Positions 7,824 to 17,196 of a DNA stretch of 64,000 nucleotides are shown piece by piece. The number at the start of each line of letters is the position of its first letter. The stretch's first letter is position 1. The notes beneath the pieces are model-generated. The model searched no databases, was not told the DNA's origin, and saw nothing but the letters and a program-made list of their open reading frames with translations. This stretch comes from Treponema sp. (GTDB taxonomy: Bacteria > Spirochaetota > Spirochaetia > Treponematales > Treponemataceae): positions 1 through 64,000 of the forward strand of contig JAFLSQ010000001.1 in assembly GCA_022510865.1 (NCBI GenBank). Direction: 5' to 3'. A program made the translations under genes and the position numbers.

Positions 7824-9401
7824 TTATGAGCGTTTCCACGCAGGACCGTTCGGCGTATCAATAATAATAACACCACGGGAAGCCAGCTGGTTACGAATCT
7901 CATCTGCCCGCGCAAAGTCTTTTGATTTTTTTGCGGCGGTGCGCTCCGCAACAAGCGCGTCAATCTCAGGGGCCTCCGGGTCATCAGCGTGAGCGTTCGC
8001 GGATGCAAGCGCATCATCCCCGGATTTTTCCGCGATATTCAAAGCCGATTGCTCAGCCAGAACGTCAAATCCATTTTTTATTACGTCAAGGCTAAGAACA
8101 TCGTCCATTTTTAAAATTGAGGCAAGGCAGACGCTCGCCTTCTCGCCGGATTTTCCGCCCGCCTCTTTCTGCATTGCTGCCATTGCGACCGGCGTGGCAA
8201 GGTCATTCTCAAGACCCGCCCGGAATTTCGCGAAATTCTCCGTGTTTGCGTCAACGCCAGCAAGAATATCGGTGAAATTTTCTTTTGTGAGGCCAAGGCC
8301 TTCCTCGTCGTTCGCGCGGGCAATCAGTTTTGCGATTCGTCCGTTCAGCGCCGAGCGTCCGTTTTTCGCGCTCTCCATCGCTTCAAGTGAGAAAATCAGC
8401 TGCTTTCTGTAATGCCCGCCCAGAAGGAAAAACCTGTAGTCAAGCGGAGCGAATCCCTTGTCTTTGAGCGAGAAGCCTTTCTCGGCGGGAAGCGTGGTCT
8501 GCAAGGTGATGAAGTGCCCGCTTGATTTGCTCATCTTGCCGCCCTCAAGAATCAGAAATTCGTTGTGAAGCCAGTAATTAACCCACGGGCCTTTCGCACG
8601 CACCTCGTCTGAGAAACTGCCCTCGCTCTGCGCAATCTCATTCGTGTGATGGACGGGAACGTGGTCGATTCCGCCGGTGTGGATGTCAAAATGCTTGCCA
8701 AGATATTTCATGCTCATCGCCGAGCACTCGATGTGCCAGCCTGGGTATCCGCGCCCCCACGGACTGTCCCACGTCATCGCCTGATTCTCAAATTTGCTCT
8801 TGGTGAACCAAAGCACGAAGTCGCCGGGATTGCGCTTGTTCTCGTCAACGACAACGACGTTCCGCCTGCCTTTGCCCGCGACGAGTTTGTCAAGGTCAAG
8901 ATTCGCGAGCTTTCCGTAATCGGGGAAAGTCGAAATGTCAAAATAAAGATTTCCGCCCGCCATGTACGTGTGACCGTTCGCCTCGATTTTCTGAATCAGC
9001 TCAATCATCTCGCCGATGTGCTCGGTCGCCTTGCAAATCACGTCCGGCCTGCGGATGTTGAGCGCGTCGATGTCCTTCATAAAAGCGTCCGTGTAGAACT
9101 GCGCCACTTCCAGAACGCTCTGATGACGCTCCTCGGCGGATTTTTTCATCTTGTCCTCGCCGTCATCGCCGTCTCCGGTGAGGTGGCCGACATCGGTTAT
9201 GTTCATCACGTGCTTGATGTCGTAGCCCAGCATGGTGAGCGTCTTGTCCAGCACATCCAGAAAAACGTACGCCCGCAGATTCCCGATGTGCGCATAATTG
9301 TAGACAGTCGGCCCGCACCCGTAAAAACCGACGTGACCTTCTGTAATCGGTTTGAAATCCTGAATTTTGTGCCCCATCGTGTTATACAGTTTAAGTGCCA
9401 T
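7824..9401 (-). CDS. cysS: cysteinyl-tRNA synthetase
   Basis: A 525-aa cytoplasmic class I synthetase that charges tRNA-Cys. Visible motifs are the HIGH-type sequence AHIGN, zinc ligands in [18 protein letters not shown] and [12 protein letters not shown], and the KMSKS loop as [11 protein letters not shown]. The C-terminal helical part is slightly long for the family. GGGGTG precedes the ATG. It leads the operon that continues into the ECF sigma factor. Confidence 0.97.
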   Translation of the reverse strand: MALKLYNTMGHKIQDFKPITEGHVGFYGCGPTVYNYAHIGNLRAYVFLDVLDKTLTMLGYDIKHVMNITDVGHLTGDGDDGEDKMKKSAEERHQSVLEVAQFYTDAFMKDIDALNIRRPDVICKATEHIGEMIELIQKIEANGHTYMAGGNLYFDISTFPDYGKLANLDLDKLVAGKGRRNVVVVDENKRNPGDFVLWFTKSKFENQAMTWDSPWGRGYPGWHIECSAMSMKYLGKHFDIHTGGIDHVPVHHTNEIAQSEGSFSDEVRAKGPWVNYWLHNEFLILEGGKMSKSSGHFITLQTTLPAEKGFSLKDKGFAPLDYRFFLLGGHYRKQLIFSLEAMESAKNGRSALNGRIAKLIARANDEEGLGLTKENFTDILAGVDANTENFAKFRAGLENDLATPVAMAAMQKEAGGKSGEKASVCLASILKMDDVLSLDVIKNGFDVLAEQSALNIAEKSGDDALASANAHADDPEAPEIDALVAERTAAKKSKDFARADEIRNQLASRGVIIIDTPNGPAWKRS

Positions 9402-9475
9402 TTTTCACCCCTTGACAAACAATTATGCGGATGGGAAAACATGCCACTTCCGGCAGAAAAATCCCCATTTTCGGT

Positions 9476-9504
9476 ATTATACATTTTTCGGCCTGATTTA
9501 ACAA
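9476..9504 (-). promoter_or_regulatory. promoter of the cysS-sigma operon
   Basis: Read on the minus strand: TTGTTA (9504-9499), a 17-nt spacer, then TATAAT (9481-9476). Transcription would start near 9469 and give a leader of about 68 nt before cysS. Confidence 0.6.
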
Positions 9505-9551
9505 TCACTGCAAAGTTGGCCATCACACTTCCAAAGTTCAGATATTCGCAC

Positions 9552-9557
9552 TATAAT
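9552..9557 (+). promoter_or_regulatory. -10 box of murB, probably leaderless
   Basis: A perfect TATAAT ends 6 nt before the murB ATG at 9564, so transcription should begin at or next to the start codon. The -35 region (TTCCAA, 9529-9534) is weak. No Shine-Dalgarno is present. Confidence 0.55.
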
Positions 9558-9563
9558 AAAATC

Positions 9564-10520
9564 ATGCTGAGTTTTCTTGCGTCATCTTTAAGGCTGGCAC
9601 ACATTCCGTTCACGCAGAATGAGCCGCTCGCGCCAAAATCCACATTCAGGGTGGGCGGCACAGCAAAACTGTTCGTAAGTCCGCAAAATCCGCAGGAACT
9701 GTGCGATGTGATTTCTGCCGTGCGCGCTGCACAAGTCAACTACTTTATTCTTGGCGGCGGAAGCAACCTTGTTTTTCCGGATGGCGAATATAACGGCGTG
9801 ATTGTCTCGACAAAGGACATCAATCAGATTTTTTTTGACGCTGATGCAAATCCGCAGGACGGAGAGGCTCTTGTCACCTGCCAGTGCGGAGTTCCGATGG
9901 CAACGCTCGTTGATTTTTGCGCGAAAAAAAATCTTTCCGGCATGGAGCAGTTCGCGGGATTGCCAGGCAGCGTTGGCGGAGCCGTTTTTATGAACGCCCG
10001 ATGTTTTGACCGTTCCGTGAGCGACATAATTTTTTCCACAAAGCATCTGGAATTTCAGGGCAAGAATCCGGTGCAGCGCGAGCGGCTTTTCTCTGCGCAG
10101 GAATGGGATTACAAACGCTCGCCGTTCCAGTCAGAGCAATCAGAGGAATCGCCAAAAATTGTGCTTGAGGCAACATTCCGCCTTGCGCAAAAAACGCAGG
10201 AAAATCACGCGGATATTCTTGCTGAGTGCAAAAAATACATTTCTGAGCGCGTGGAAAAAGGGCACTTTAAATATCCGAGCGCGGGAAGCGTGTTCAAGAA
10301 CAACCGTGCGTTCGGCGCGCCAAGCGGCAAACTGATTGACGAGTGCGGATTAAAAGGCCTGCAAATCGGCGGAGCGCAGATTGCGCCTTTTCACGGGAAT
10401 TTCATTGTCAACACGGGGAACGCCACCGCCAGAGACATACGCGCTCTTGTAGAAAAAGCGCAGTCATCGGTAAAAGAGAAATTCGGCTTTGATTTAGAGC
10501 CGGAAATCGTTTTTGTTTAA
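9564..10520 (+). CDS. murB: UDP-N-acetylenolpyruvoylglucosamine reductase
   Basis: A 318-aa FAD enzyme of peptidoglycan precursor synthesis that reduces UDP-GlcNAc-enolpyruvate to UDP-MurNAc. FAD-domain signatures are TFRVGGTA, LGGGSNLVF and FAGLPGSVGGAVFMNA; the C-terminal substrate domain has YPSAGSVFKN with the catalytic Ser, and a final Glu in DLEPEIVFV. An open frame runs far upstream but lies opposite cysS and is not coding. The true start at 9564 has no Shine-Dalgarno and lies 6 nt after TATAAT. It is divergent from cysS. Confidence 0.96.
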   Translation: MLSFLASSLRLAHIPFTQNEPLAPKSTFRVGGTAKLFVSPQNPQELCDVISAVRAAQVNYFILGGGSNLVFPDGEYNGVIVSTKDINQIFFDADANPQDGEALVTCQCGVPMATLVDFCAKKNLSGMEQFAGLPGSVGGAVFMNARCFDRSVSDIIFSTKHLEFQGKNPVQRERLFSAQEWDYKRSPFQSEQSEESPKIVLEATFRLAQKTQENHADILAECKKYISERVEKGHFKYPSAGSVFKNNRAFGAPSGKLIDECGLKGLQIGGAQIAPFHGNFIVNTGNATARDIRALVEKAQSSVKEKFGFDLEPEIVFV

Positions 10521-10580
10521 GCGGATTGCAAAACTGTGCCAAAATCAAAAATCATACTCATCTGCGCGGCGGGCGTTTTA

Positions 10581-10609
10581 TTGACAAACAGAAAATGAGA
10601 TTTTATACT
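10581..10609 (+). promoter_or_regulatory. consensus promoter of the cNMP-binding regulator, leaderless
   Basis: TTGACA (10581-10586), a 17-nt spacer, and TATACT (10604-10609). The -10 box ends 7 nt before the ATG at 10617, so the transcript should begin at about the start codon. Confidence 0.8.
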
Positions 10610-10616
10610 TGTTCTT

Positions 10617-11801
10617 ATGCTGCAGCTACAAATCATAAACTTCCGCGAAGGCTCGTACCTTACAGTCGAAGGCAAAGCCGACAGTGATTTTTTTTACATT
10701 ATTCAAAAAGGTTCCGTAAAATGCTCAAAATCCAACGGTGCGCGTGAAGTTTCTGTGAATTACGGCCCCGGCGATTTTGTGGGCGTTGTCTCGTGCATGT
10801 CCGGCCAGCTCCAGATTGAGTCCGCGCTCGCCATCACGGATGTAGTTGCAATTTCGGTGAAAAAAGAGCAGTACCCGGAGCTGATAGCGCAGAACACGCC
10901 GATAGCCCTGAAAATCATAAAATCGTTTGCGAACAGAACCCGCACAATGAATCAGATGCTAACGCGGGCAACACATAATTCGGTCGTCACCGATGATAAA
11001 TCGCAGATTTTTAAAGTCGCGCAGTATTATGAAAAAACGAACCGCAGGAACATCGCGGTTTTTGCATATTATCAGTATCTGAAGACCCGGCCTGTTGGCG
11101 AGACGGCCGAATTCGCGAAACAACGCTTTGTCGCACTTAAACCACAGACAAAAGCAGTTTATTACGAGCCTACGGACGAGGCAAGCCGGGAATATCCCAA
11201 AGACACGATGATTTTTGCTGAGGCGCAGAGCGGCTCTGATATGTTCATAATTCAAAGCGGCGAGGTCTCAATCACAAAAGTTGTGAACGGCGAGGAAGTG
11301 ACGCTTGCCGTGCTCCAAAAAGGCGATATGTTCGGCGAGATGGCGCTCATAGAGAACAAGCCGCGCTCCGCGAACGCAATTGCGCATGGCGACTGCATAC
11401 TGATGGTCATCAACCGCTCGAATTTCAATCAGATGGTCGCAACGCAGCCACAGCTGATTGCAAAACTGACGACTACGCTTGCAGAACGGCTCTGGTCAAT
11501 GTACCGCCAGCTTGACAATGCGTCCCTCACCGAGCCGCTTGAAAAAATGGTGGATATTCTTGCGTTGCAGGCCGAAAAGCAGAAAATCGGGGTGAATTCA
11601 TCGAACAACACAATGCAGACGGACTTGACACCCAAAGACCTTGCGAATATGTGCGGATTGCCGAGCAATCTTCATGCGAAAGCAATTTACGAATTCCAGC
11701 AGCTCACAGATTATCGCGGGGAAAACGGCAAGATTTTTGTGAAGGACGTGCAGGATCTCATCAAACAGGCCGCCTTTTACAGAAAAAATAATGCAAAGTA
11801 A
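10617..11801 (+). CDS. tandem cyclic-nucleotide-binding regulator
   Basis: A 394-aa protein with two CRP-type cNMP-binding domains. The first (about 1-120) has a degenerate phosphate-binding cassette (GDFVGVVSCMSG). The second (about 185-300) keeps FGEMALIENKPRSANA, with Gly-Glu and Arg in the ligand-contacting positions, so one functional ligand site is likely. The C-terminus (about 330-394) contains LTPKDLANMCGLPSN and may form a winged helix, which would make it a DNA-binding regulator; this is inferred. No Shine-Dalgarno is present and the promoter indicates a leaderless mRNA. The ligand (cAMP, cGMP or another nucleotide) cannot be told. Confidence 0.85.
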   Translation: MLQLQIINFREGSYLTVEGKADSDFFYIIQKGSVKCSKSNGAREVSVNYGPGDFVGVVSCMSGQLQIESALAITDVVAISVKKEQYPELIAQNTPIALKIIKSFANRTRTMNQMLTRATHNSVVTDDKSQIFKVAQYYEKTNRRNIAVFAYYQYLKTRPVGETAEFAKQRFVALKPQTKAVYYEPTDEASREYPKDTMIFAEAQSGSDMFIIQSGEVSITKVVNGEEVTLAVLQKGDMFGEMALIENKPRSANAIAHGDCILMVINRSNFNQMVATQPQLIAKLTTTLAERLWSMYRQLDNASLTEPLEKMVDILALQAEKQKIGVNSSNNTMQTDLTPKDLANMCGLPSNLHAKAIYEFQQLTDYRGENGKIFVKDVQDLIKQAAFYRKNNAK

Positions 11802-11822
11802 TTTTTCTTCCGATACATAAAT

Positions 11823-12365
11823 ATGTTCCGCAGAAAAAATCTTGTTTTTTTATTCTCGCTGATTTTTTTGCCTCCGCTTTTTTCCGATGATTTGCCAGGT
11901 GGCTACAAGTCAATCCATCTTGGCATGAGCCTTGAGGAGACAAAGGACGCGCTTGTAAAAGACCCAGATTTTGGCTATCACGGCGACCCGGATGTCTCGC
12001 TGCTTCCCGGAACAAACCGTGAGCTAATCGAAACGGACGCGCAGTCCGGGCACGGCTCGAATTTTCTCGGGCGCTGCTATTTTCAGTTTTTTCAGGACGA
12101 GCTTTACATCATCACAATCAACATAAATCAGTCGCGCATGGATTATTATTCCGTTTTCACGACGCTTACGGAAAAATACGGCGAGCCATCCGATTTTGAC
12201 CCGAATTCCGCAACGTGGCGGGACGACAACGTGACAATGAGCCTTGAACGCCCGCTGACCCTAAAATACATTGCCAACGAGACCTACAAAAACACCCAGA
12301 ACTATTCCAATGTGCCGCTCTCGCCAACTGAGATGACGCGCGAAATGTTTCTGGATGAACTGTGA
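11823..12365 (+). CDS. exported hypothetical protein
   Basis: A 180-aa protein with a signal peptide (NLVFLFSLIFLPPLFSDD) and no lipobox cysteine. The mature region contains IHLGMSLEETKDAL and LTEKYGEP, a pattern seen in several small periplasmic spirochaete proteins of unknown role. It lies 21 nt after the cNMP regulator, with no clear Shine-Dalgarno, and overlaps the context of the next gene, whose ribosome site GAGG sits at its stop codon. It is probably co-transcribed with both neighbours. Confidence 0.75.
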   Translation: MFRRKNLVFLFSLIFLPPLFSDDLPGGYKSIHLGMSLEETKDALVKDPDFGYHGDPDVSLLPGTNRELIETDAQSGHGSNFLGRCYFQFFQDELYIITININQSRMDYYSVFTTLTEKYGEPSDFDPNSATWRDDNVTMSLERPLTLKYIANETYKNTQNYSNVPLSPTEMTREMFLDEL

Positions 12366-12373
12366 GGCGTTCC

Positions 12374-12946
12374 ATGAAAATTCAGACAAAGCAGAACAAA
12401 TCAGATTTTGAGGAAGCCGGATTCGCCTGCAAAATCGGGCAAGCGGGCAATCGGTTCTGGCGGAAATCTCAAAAAAAATCAGGCACGCAATTTTCAAGGC
12501 CGATTTTCAGAGCCTTTTTTCTTGCATTTCTGTTTGTGATTTTTTCTGCCGAACTTTCCGCGGCAACAAAAAAACTGCCCGTGAAAACGCTGTCAATCAT
12601 CAAAGCTGATGGCTCTGCGCTCCCGGTGGACTGCGAGATTGCGAAAAAACCGGATGACCGCGCGCGCGGCTTTATGGGGCGCAAGAAAATTCCCGACGGC
12701 ACCGGCATGATTTTTGTTTTTGAGCAGGATCAAATCCTCTCGTTCTGGATGAAAAACACTCCGCACCCGCTCTCAATCGCTTATATTGATTCGGCGGGAA
12801 AAATCCGGGATATTTTTGATATGCAGCCGTTCAGTCTTGCGTCCGTCCAGAGCACATCATCCGTGCGGTATGCGCTTGAAGTTCCGCAAGGATGGTTCAG
12901 AAAAAACGGCGTTTCTGTCGGCGACACGGTCATGCTATCATTCTGA
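12374..12946 (+). CDS. DUF192-family exported protein
   Basis: A 190-aa protein with a long N-terminal region, a hydrophobic export segment (FFLAFLFVIFSAELSA, about 49-64) and a C-terminal DUF192 beta-barrel domain marked by RGFMGRKKIPDGTGMIFVF, FWMKNTPHPLSIAYID and the closing ALEVPQGWF...GVSVGD. The DUF192 family is widespread and its function is not established. The start at 12374 follows TGAGG. Its last 9 nt overlap the convergent TPR gene. Confidence 0.85.
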   Translation: MKIQTKQNKSDFEEAGFACKIGQAGNRFWRKSQKKSGTQFSRPIFRAFFLAFLFVIFSAELSAATKKLPVKTLSIIKADGSALPVDCEIAKKPDDRARGFMGRKKIPDGTGMIFVFEQDQILSFWMKNTPHPLSIAYIDSAGKIRDIFDMQPFSLASVQSTSSVRYALEVPQGWFRKNGVSVGDTVMLSF

Positions 12947-14089
12947 TTTTTCCAATTTCAGCAGTTCGTGCGCGGCAATTTTATCTTTTGGGTCGTATTC
13001 CAGAACAGTCGTGAAATAATTGCGGGCCGCAGTTTTATCGCCCTGCGCCAAAGCAAGATAGCCCAAATTTGAGATGATTTTCGTGCTTTCCGGCTCAAGT
13101 TCAAATGCCTTAAGCAGGCTCGTCCTTGCCTCATCAAACTTTTTTTCCTGAACAAGGCAAAGAGCCAGCTCATTGTACGTGTCCGCATTTGAATCGCCGC
13201 CAAATTTCAAGGCTTCGTTGAACGCCTGGGCCGCGTCCGCATATCGCTCAAGCCGCCGCAATCCCCAGCCGAGCATGAACCAAGCATTCCAGACTTTCGG
13301 ATTGCTCTCCAGAAAATTCCTGATTTCTGCAAGACCTTTCTCTTCCTGACCGGCGGAAATCAAATCATACGCTTTCTGAAATACCTCATCATCCATATTC
13401 TGATTCGTGATGTTATTTATGATTTCCTGCGCCCGCTCTTTTTTGTAGACTCCGTTCTCGCCCATCTCATCGTCGGTGACATCGCAAGTGAGCGCAAGAT
13501 AGGTCTCGAACGCATCTTTTGCCTCGCGGTAACTGTGCTTTTTCATAAAATAAAAGCCCGCGTTGAAAAACGCATCTGGAAGCGGCGGCTCGGCGTTCAT
13601 GGCCTCGCGGTAATAGTCCAAGGCATCGGAATCATAAGCGTCCGCATCCTCAATAAGATTGGAAGCCCTGTAAGAATCCGCGCGCTGGTCAAGGAAAAGC
13701 GCCATATTCAAAATCACGGCCTCGTCATCAGGATCCAGTCCGAGCAAAGCCAGAAAAATCTCCTCGGCAAGGTCAAAATCCTCGTTTTTGGTTTTTAAAA
13801 TCGCAGCCTCGCACAGCTCTTTTTTTATGTCCGGCCTCACCTGCGTTATAATCGAGCGGTAATAATCCAGATGCGCGTTTTTTTTATCATACGCAAGAAC
13901 GGTCAGAATGCCCGCCAGAATCTGCTCCGGCGTGATTTCCTCGGGATTAAAACTGCCGGGCGCGTCATCCACTTTTTTTTGCACAGGAAGTTTGATTGTC
14001 GTGTCGATTTTAAAAGCGGTGTCGGATGCAATAAAATTCTCCGGAATCCCGATGTAATAAATCGACTCCAACGGATTTGAAGCGCTCAT
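12938..14089 (-). CDS. tetratricopeptide-repeat protein
   Basis: A 383-aa soluble protein with no signal peptide. The C-terminal half (about 240-383) holds three or four TPR units, for example VWNAWFMLGWGLRRLERYAD, NADTYNELALCLVQEKKFDE and TKIISNLGYLALAQGDKTAA; the N-terminal half is degenerate helical repeat. TPR proteins act as protein-protein scaffolds; no partner is evident. AAGG precedes the ATG. It shares a strand with, and follows by 30 nt, the PilZ-domain gene, so the two may be functionally linked. Confidence 0.85.
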   Translation of the reverse strand: MSASNPLESIYYIGIPENFIASDTAFKIDTTIKLPVQKKVDDAPGSFNPEEITPEQILAGILTVLAYDKKNAHLDYYRSIITQVRPDIKKELCEAAILKTKNEDFDLAEEIFLALLGLDPDDEAVILNMALFLDQRADSYRASNLIEDADAYDSDALDYYREAMNAEPPLPDAFFNAGFYFMKKHSYREAKDAFETYLALTCDVTDDEMGENGVYKKERAQEIINNITNQNMDDEVFQKAYDLISAGQEEKGLAEIRNFLESNPKVWNAWFMLGWGLRRLERYADAAQAFNEALKFGGDSNADTYNELALCLVQEKKFDEARTSLLKAFELEPESTKIISNLGYLALAQGDKTAARNYFTTVLEYDPKDKIAAHELLKLEKSE

Positions 14090-14119
14090 GATTTTTTACC
14101 TTGCAGCATTTGCGTCAGC

Positions 14120-15088
14120 CTAGCCCAACGGCTGTGACGGCTGCTTTGTCTGAGAAGCCTGAATTTCTGCGGCGCGGTTCTCGTCCGCACGCTGCTTCAT
14201 TCCCGCACGAATCTCGGCTTTCTTTGCATCCGCCTCTGCCGCCGCCTTTTCCTGGGCAGCCTGATTGGTAAGCTGTTTCTCAATCAGTTTTTTCTGATAT
14301 GACGTGATATAACTGTTGATGTGGAATTTATACGACATGGGGATGTCATCCGCCGAAAACTCAATATGAGCCACAACCACATCCTTTCTGCCTTCCAGAA
14401 ACTCAGCCTTGCGGACAACGCCCGGCAAAGAAAGTTTCTCGTTTGTGTCGGTGAAAAAAAGCCGCAAATCCACAGATTTGTTCTCAAGGAATTTCGGAAT
14501 GCCCACCAGCATGATTCTGGCTCCGCCAAAAGAAATGTCTTTCATCACGCATTTTCTGGGCACACCGCCAATAAAAATGTACGATTCCTCTTTTGGAATT
14601 CCAAGCTGACGCATCGAATTCTCATTCAAAGCGATGCGCTCCTCTTTTCTGTTCTTGAAATTCTCGTTCACCTCGATGAATTCGCCAAGACGCAGGATAA
14701 GCTCATCCGAAGGCCTCTGCGTAAAACCAAGCGTGACAATTGCAAGGTCATTTGACGCAGGATACGGCTTGACCTCCACAACCGTGCAGTTCACAAAAAA
14801 CTGCACAGGCTCGCCGTCATTGCCAAAAAAACAATAGCGCACAGAAATCGGCACACTTCTGTTCTTGTTGATTGCCTGATAAACCCCGCTGCTAGTTCCC
14901 ACGAACACTGTCACCTGCTGCAAAGACGTAGAGTTAATAATGCAAGGCCACTGTCCATCATTACACTTCAAATAAATCTGTCTGGGGTCAACCTTCAGCG
15001 ACTTCAAGTTTGCTTTTGTAAAAACTATTTCCTTATCACGAAAATAATCATAATAATGATTCACGCGATGACTTGCAGCAACATCCAT
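14120..15088 (-). CDS. PilZ-domain protein, probable c-di-GMP receptor
   Basis: A 322-aa protein. The N-terminal part (about 1-155) is a beta-rich YcgR-like domain; the PilZ domain (about 158-265) shows the two c-di-GMP-binding signatures, RKEER and, about 37 residues on, DISFGGARI. The C-terminal 60 residues are Ala/Glu/Lys/Gln-rich and probably coiled coil. By analogy with YcgR-type proteins it may link c-di-GMP to motility or surface behaviour. Its start is preceded by TATAAA (15103-15098) and TATAAT (15096-15091), with no Shine-Dalgarno, so the leader would be very short. The TPR gene lies directly downstream. Confidence 0.85.
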   Translation of the reverse strand: MDVAASHRVNHYYDYFRDKEIVFTKANLKSLKVDPRQIYLKCNDGQWPCIINSTSLQQVTVFVGTSSGVYQAINKNRSVPISVRYCFFGNDGEPVQFFVNCTVVEVKPYPASNDLAIVTLGFTQRPSDELILRLGEFIEVNENFKNRKEERIALNENSMRQLGIPKEESYIFIGGVPRKCVMKDISFGGARIMLVGIPKFLENKSVDLRLFFTDTNEKLSLPGVVRKAEFLEGRKDVVVAHIEFSADDIPMSYKFHINSYITSYQKKLIEKQLTNQAAQEKAAAEADAKKAEIRAGMKQRADENRAAEIQASQTKQPSQPLG

Positions 15089-15266
15089 AAATTATAGTTT
15101 ATACCAAGGTCGCAGATAAATCAATAAAAATCGTAAGGCAAAAAGCATTTCTGGAACACGAAAACCGCGTCCAATTCCATGCGGATTTTAACACCTCGCC
15201 TAGAATTCCAGATGTCCGCTTTCACGCAAAAATCGTCCGGGCGCAGAATCCCGCAAAAAAATCGGA

Positions 15267-15301
15267 CAAAAAAAACGACGCCACCGAATGATGACGTCGT
15301 T
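15267..15301 (-). terminator. intrinsic terminator at the end of the ribosomal protein block
   Basis: On the minus strand AACGACG (15301-15295) pairs with CGTCGTT (15280-15274) and runs into a long T tract. It ends the transcript that includes rpoA, rplQ and the zinc-ribbon gene. Confidence 0.85.
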
Positions 15302-15320
15302 GTATTCTGAAAATCAGAAG

Positions 15321-15596
15321 TTACTCTGCGGCAGTCTCCGCCGCTGGCTCTTCTGCCGGAGCCTCAGCAGACTCAGCCGGTGCGGAAGCCTCCGCCGCAG
15401 CTGATTTTGCCACGCGGGCCTCTGTCCTTGCCTTGTTTTTCAAAACGGCATTGCAAATCTTGCAAATTTTCACAGTCTCGCCATTGATTTCTTTTTCCCA
15501 CAGAACTTTTACAGCATCTTTGCCGCAAATCGCGCAAGTTCCGCGTCCGTGAGCGGGCAACGTCCTGATTCCAGATCCACGATGGTTCTTAGACAT
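15321..15596 (-). CDS. small zinc-ribbon protein with Ala/Glu-rich tail
   Basis: A 91-aa protein. Residues about 1-55 carry two CxxC knuckles (CAIC and CKIC, 24 residues apart), so a zinc ribbon is likely. The last 35 residues are almost only Ala, Glu, Ser and Pro. It is basic at the N-terminus and acidic at the C-terminus. It is the last gene of the alpha-type ribosomal operon, 18 nt after rplQ, which suggests a ribosome- or RNA polymerase-associated role. It does not match bL28, bL32 or other zinc ribosomal proteins that I know, and the function is unassigned. Confidence 0.8.
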   Translation of the reverse strand: MSKNHRGSGIRTLPAHGRGTCAICGKDAVKVLWEKEINGETVKICKICNAVLKNKARTEARVAKSAAAEASAPAESAEAPAEEPAAETAAE

Positions 15597-15614
15597 ATCA
15601 AACTCCTCTGTAAA

Positions 15615-16136
15615 TTATTCAGCGGAAGCTTCTTCTTTCTTTTCAGAAGCATCTTTCTTTGAAGCGGCCTTCTTTGCCTTCGGTTCAGCAGAAGAATCCT
15701 TTGGCGCAGCCTTTTTTGCCTTCGGAGCGGCCGCCTTCTTTGCAGCAGGTTTCTCCTCATCGGCAGAAGTGTCTTCAAGCTTATAATCTACCAGCTCAAG
15801 AATTACCACATCCGCGGCATCACCCTGACGGTATCCCAATTTAAGAACGCGGGTATATCCACCGTTGCGTTCTTTCATGCGCGGTCCAATCTCCGTAAAG
15901 AGTTTGTTCAGAATCCTCGCATCCTGAATAAATTTTGCGGCCTCGCGGCGATTGTGCACACTATCCACTTTTGCCCTTGTGATGAGCTTCTCAGCCGATT
16001 TTCTTACCTCAAGAGCCTTAGATTTTGTTGTGGTAATACGCTCATATCTAAAAAGCGATGTTACCATATTGCGTGACATAGCACGACGATGCGCTGATGT
16101 ACGTGAAAGCGGATTAAAACCATTTCTATGATTCAT
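15615..16136 (-). CDS. rplQ: 50S ribosomal protein bL17 with extended tail
   Basis: A 173-aa large-subunit protein. Residues 1-120 are the normal bL17 fold ([20 protein letters not shown], then [22 protein letters not shown]). The last 50 residues are a Lys/Ala/Glu-rich low-complexity extension absent from most bL17 proteins. The gene overlaps the end of rpoA by 11 nt, so translation is coupled. Confidence 0.97.
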   Translation of the reverse strand: MNHRNGFNPLSRTSAHRRAMSRNMVTSLFRYERITTTKSKALEVRKSAEKLITRAKVDSVHNRREAAKFIQDARILNKLFTEIGPRMKERNGGYTRVLKLGYRQGDAADVVILELVDYKLEDTSADEEKPAAKKAAAPKAKKAAPKDSSAEPKAKKAASKKDASEKKEEASAE

Positions 16137-17181
16137 CTGTTTCTTCCTTCTGCTTAGTTATATTTGCAGCATTCTTCAGATGACTGTAGTCTGTCATGCC
16201 AAGAGTAAGATCCCATTCCTGGAGCTTCTCTTTAATTTCCTGCAAACTTTTCTTTCCAAAGTTTCTGGTTTTGGCGATGTCTTCCTCAGTCTTTTTTGTC
16301 AATTCGCCGATTGTACGAATATTTGCATTCTTCAAACAATTTGATGAACGAACCGAAAGTTCCAATTCCTCAACTGGCGTATTCAGAAGAGTCTGAATAC
16401 TCTTGTCGCCCTCGTCACCTTCATCCGAGCCTAAAACATCCTTGTCATTGAAGTTCACAAACACTGCAAAATGCTCTTTTGCAATCTTTGCGGCCTCGCC
16501 CAAGGCATTGTCCGGAGAAATTGTTCCGTCAGTCCAAATCTCAAGAACCAGTTTGTCATAGTCATTTCTCTGAGCGACGCGACAAGGCTCAATGGAATAT
16601 TTTACTTTCGGAACAGGAGTGAAAATGGCATCCATAGGAATTGTACCAACAACTTCAATGTAATGTTCATTTGTCTCAGCCGGCACGTATCCGCGCCCAA
16701 GGTCAACCTGAATCTCAATGTCCAGGTGCGCCCCATCCATCATCGTAAAGACAGTCGCATCTTTAGTCATGATTTCAAGCTGTCCTTCTTTTGCAAAGTC
16801 ATCACTCTTTACAACGCCCGGTCCCTTGAATTCATACTGGATTGTATCCTGCTCCACGTCATCAGGCAGCCTCAAACGAATCATTTTCAAAGAATTGATG
16901 ATTTCCAGCGTGTCCTCAGCAACATTCGGAATCGCATCAAATTCACTGGAAATTATGTGTGACATTCCATTCTCATCGTATGATGTAATACGGATTGATG
17001 TAATTGCATACCCCTGGATTGATGACAGCAGAACCCTTCGCAGGGTGTTTCCCACTGTCGTGCCAAAACCAGTCTCAAACGGATACGCAATGAACTTTCC
17101 GTAATTCGGATTTGTGCTAACGTGTTCAAATGTAATGCCTTTAGGTCGCTTAAAACCTTTGAGCAAATTTTTCCGAGCCAT
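16126..17181 (-). CDS. rpoA: RNA polymerase subunit alpha
   Basis: A 351-aa alpha subunit. The N-terminal domain (about 1-235) mediates dimerisation and beta/beta' assembly ([31 protein letters not shown]). The C-terminal domain (about 260-335) contains [19 protein letters not shown], the helix that binds UP-element DNA and activators. It sits in the alpha operon between rpsD and rplQ. Confidence 0.98.
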   Translation of the reverse strand: MARKNLLKGFKRPKGITFEHVSTNPNYGKFIAYPFETGFGTTVGNTLRRVLLSSIQGYAITSIRITSYDENGMSHIISSEFDAIPNVAEDTLEIINSLKMIRLRLPDDVEQDTIQYEFKGPGVVKSDDFAKEGQLEIMTKDATVFTMMDGAHLDIEIQVDLGRGYVPAETNEHYIEVVGTIPMDAIFTPVPKVKYSIEPCRVAQRNDYDKLVLEIWTDGTISPDNALGEAAKIAKEHFAVFVNFNDKDVLGSDEGDEGDKSIQTLLNTPVEELELSVRSSNCLKNANIRTIGELTKKTEEDIAKTRNFGKKSLQEIKEKLQEWDLTLGMTDYSHLKNAANITKQKEETDES

Positions 17182-17196
17182 CTGAACTCCTTGTTA

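Noticed and set aside
8646-9563. Long open frame in front of murB, giving a 624-aa protein
   Set aside because: It is the opposite strand of cysS; only the part from 9564 matches MurB, and a -10 box sits just before it.
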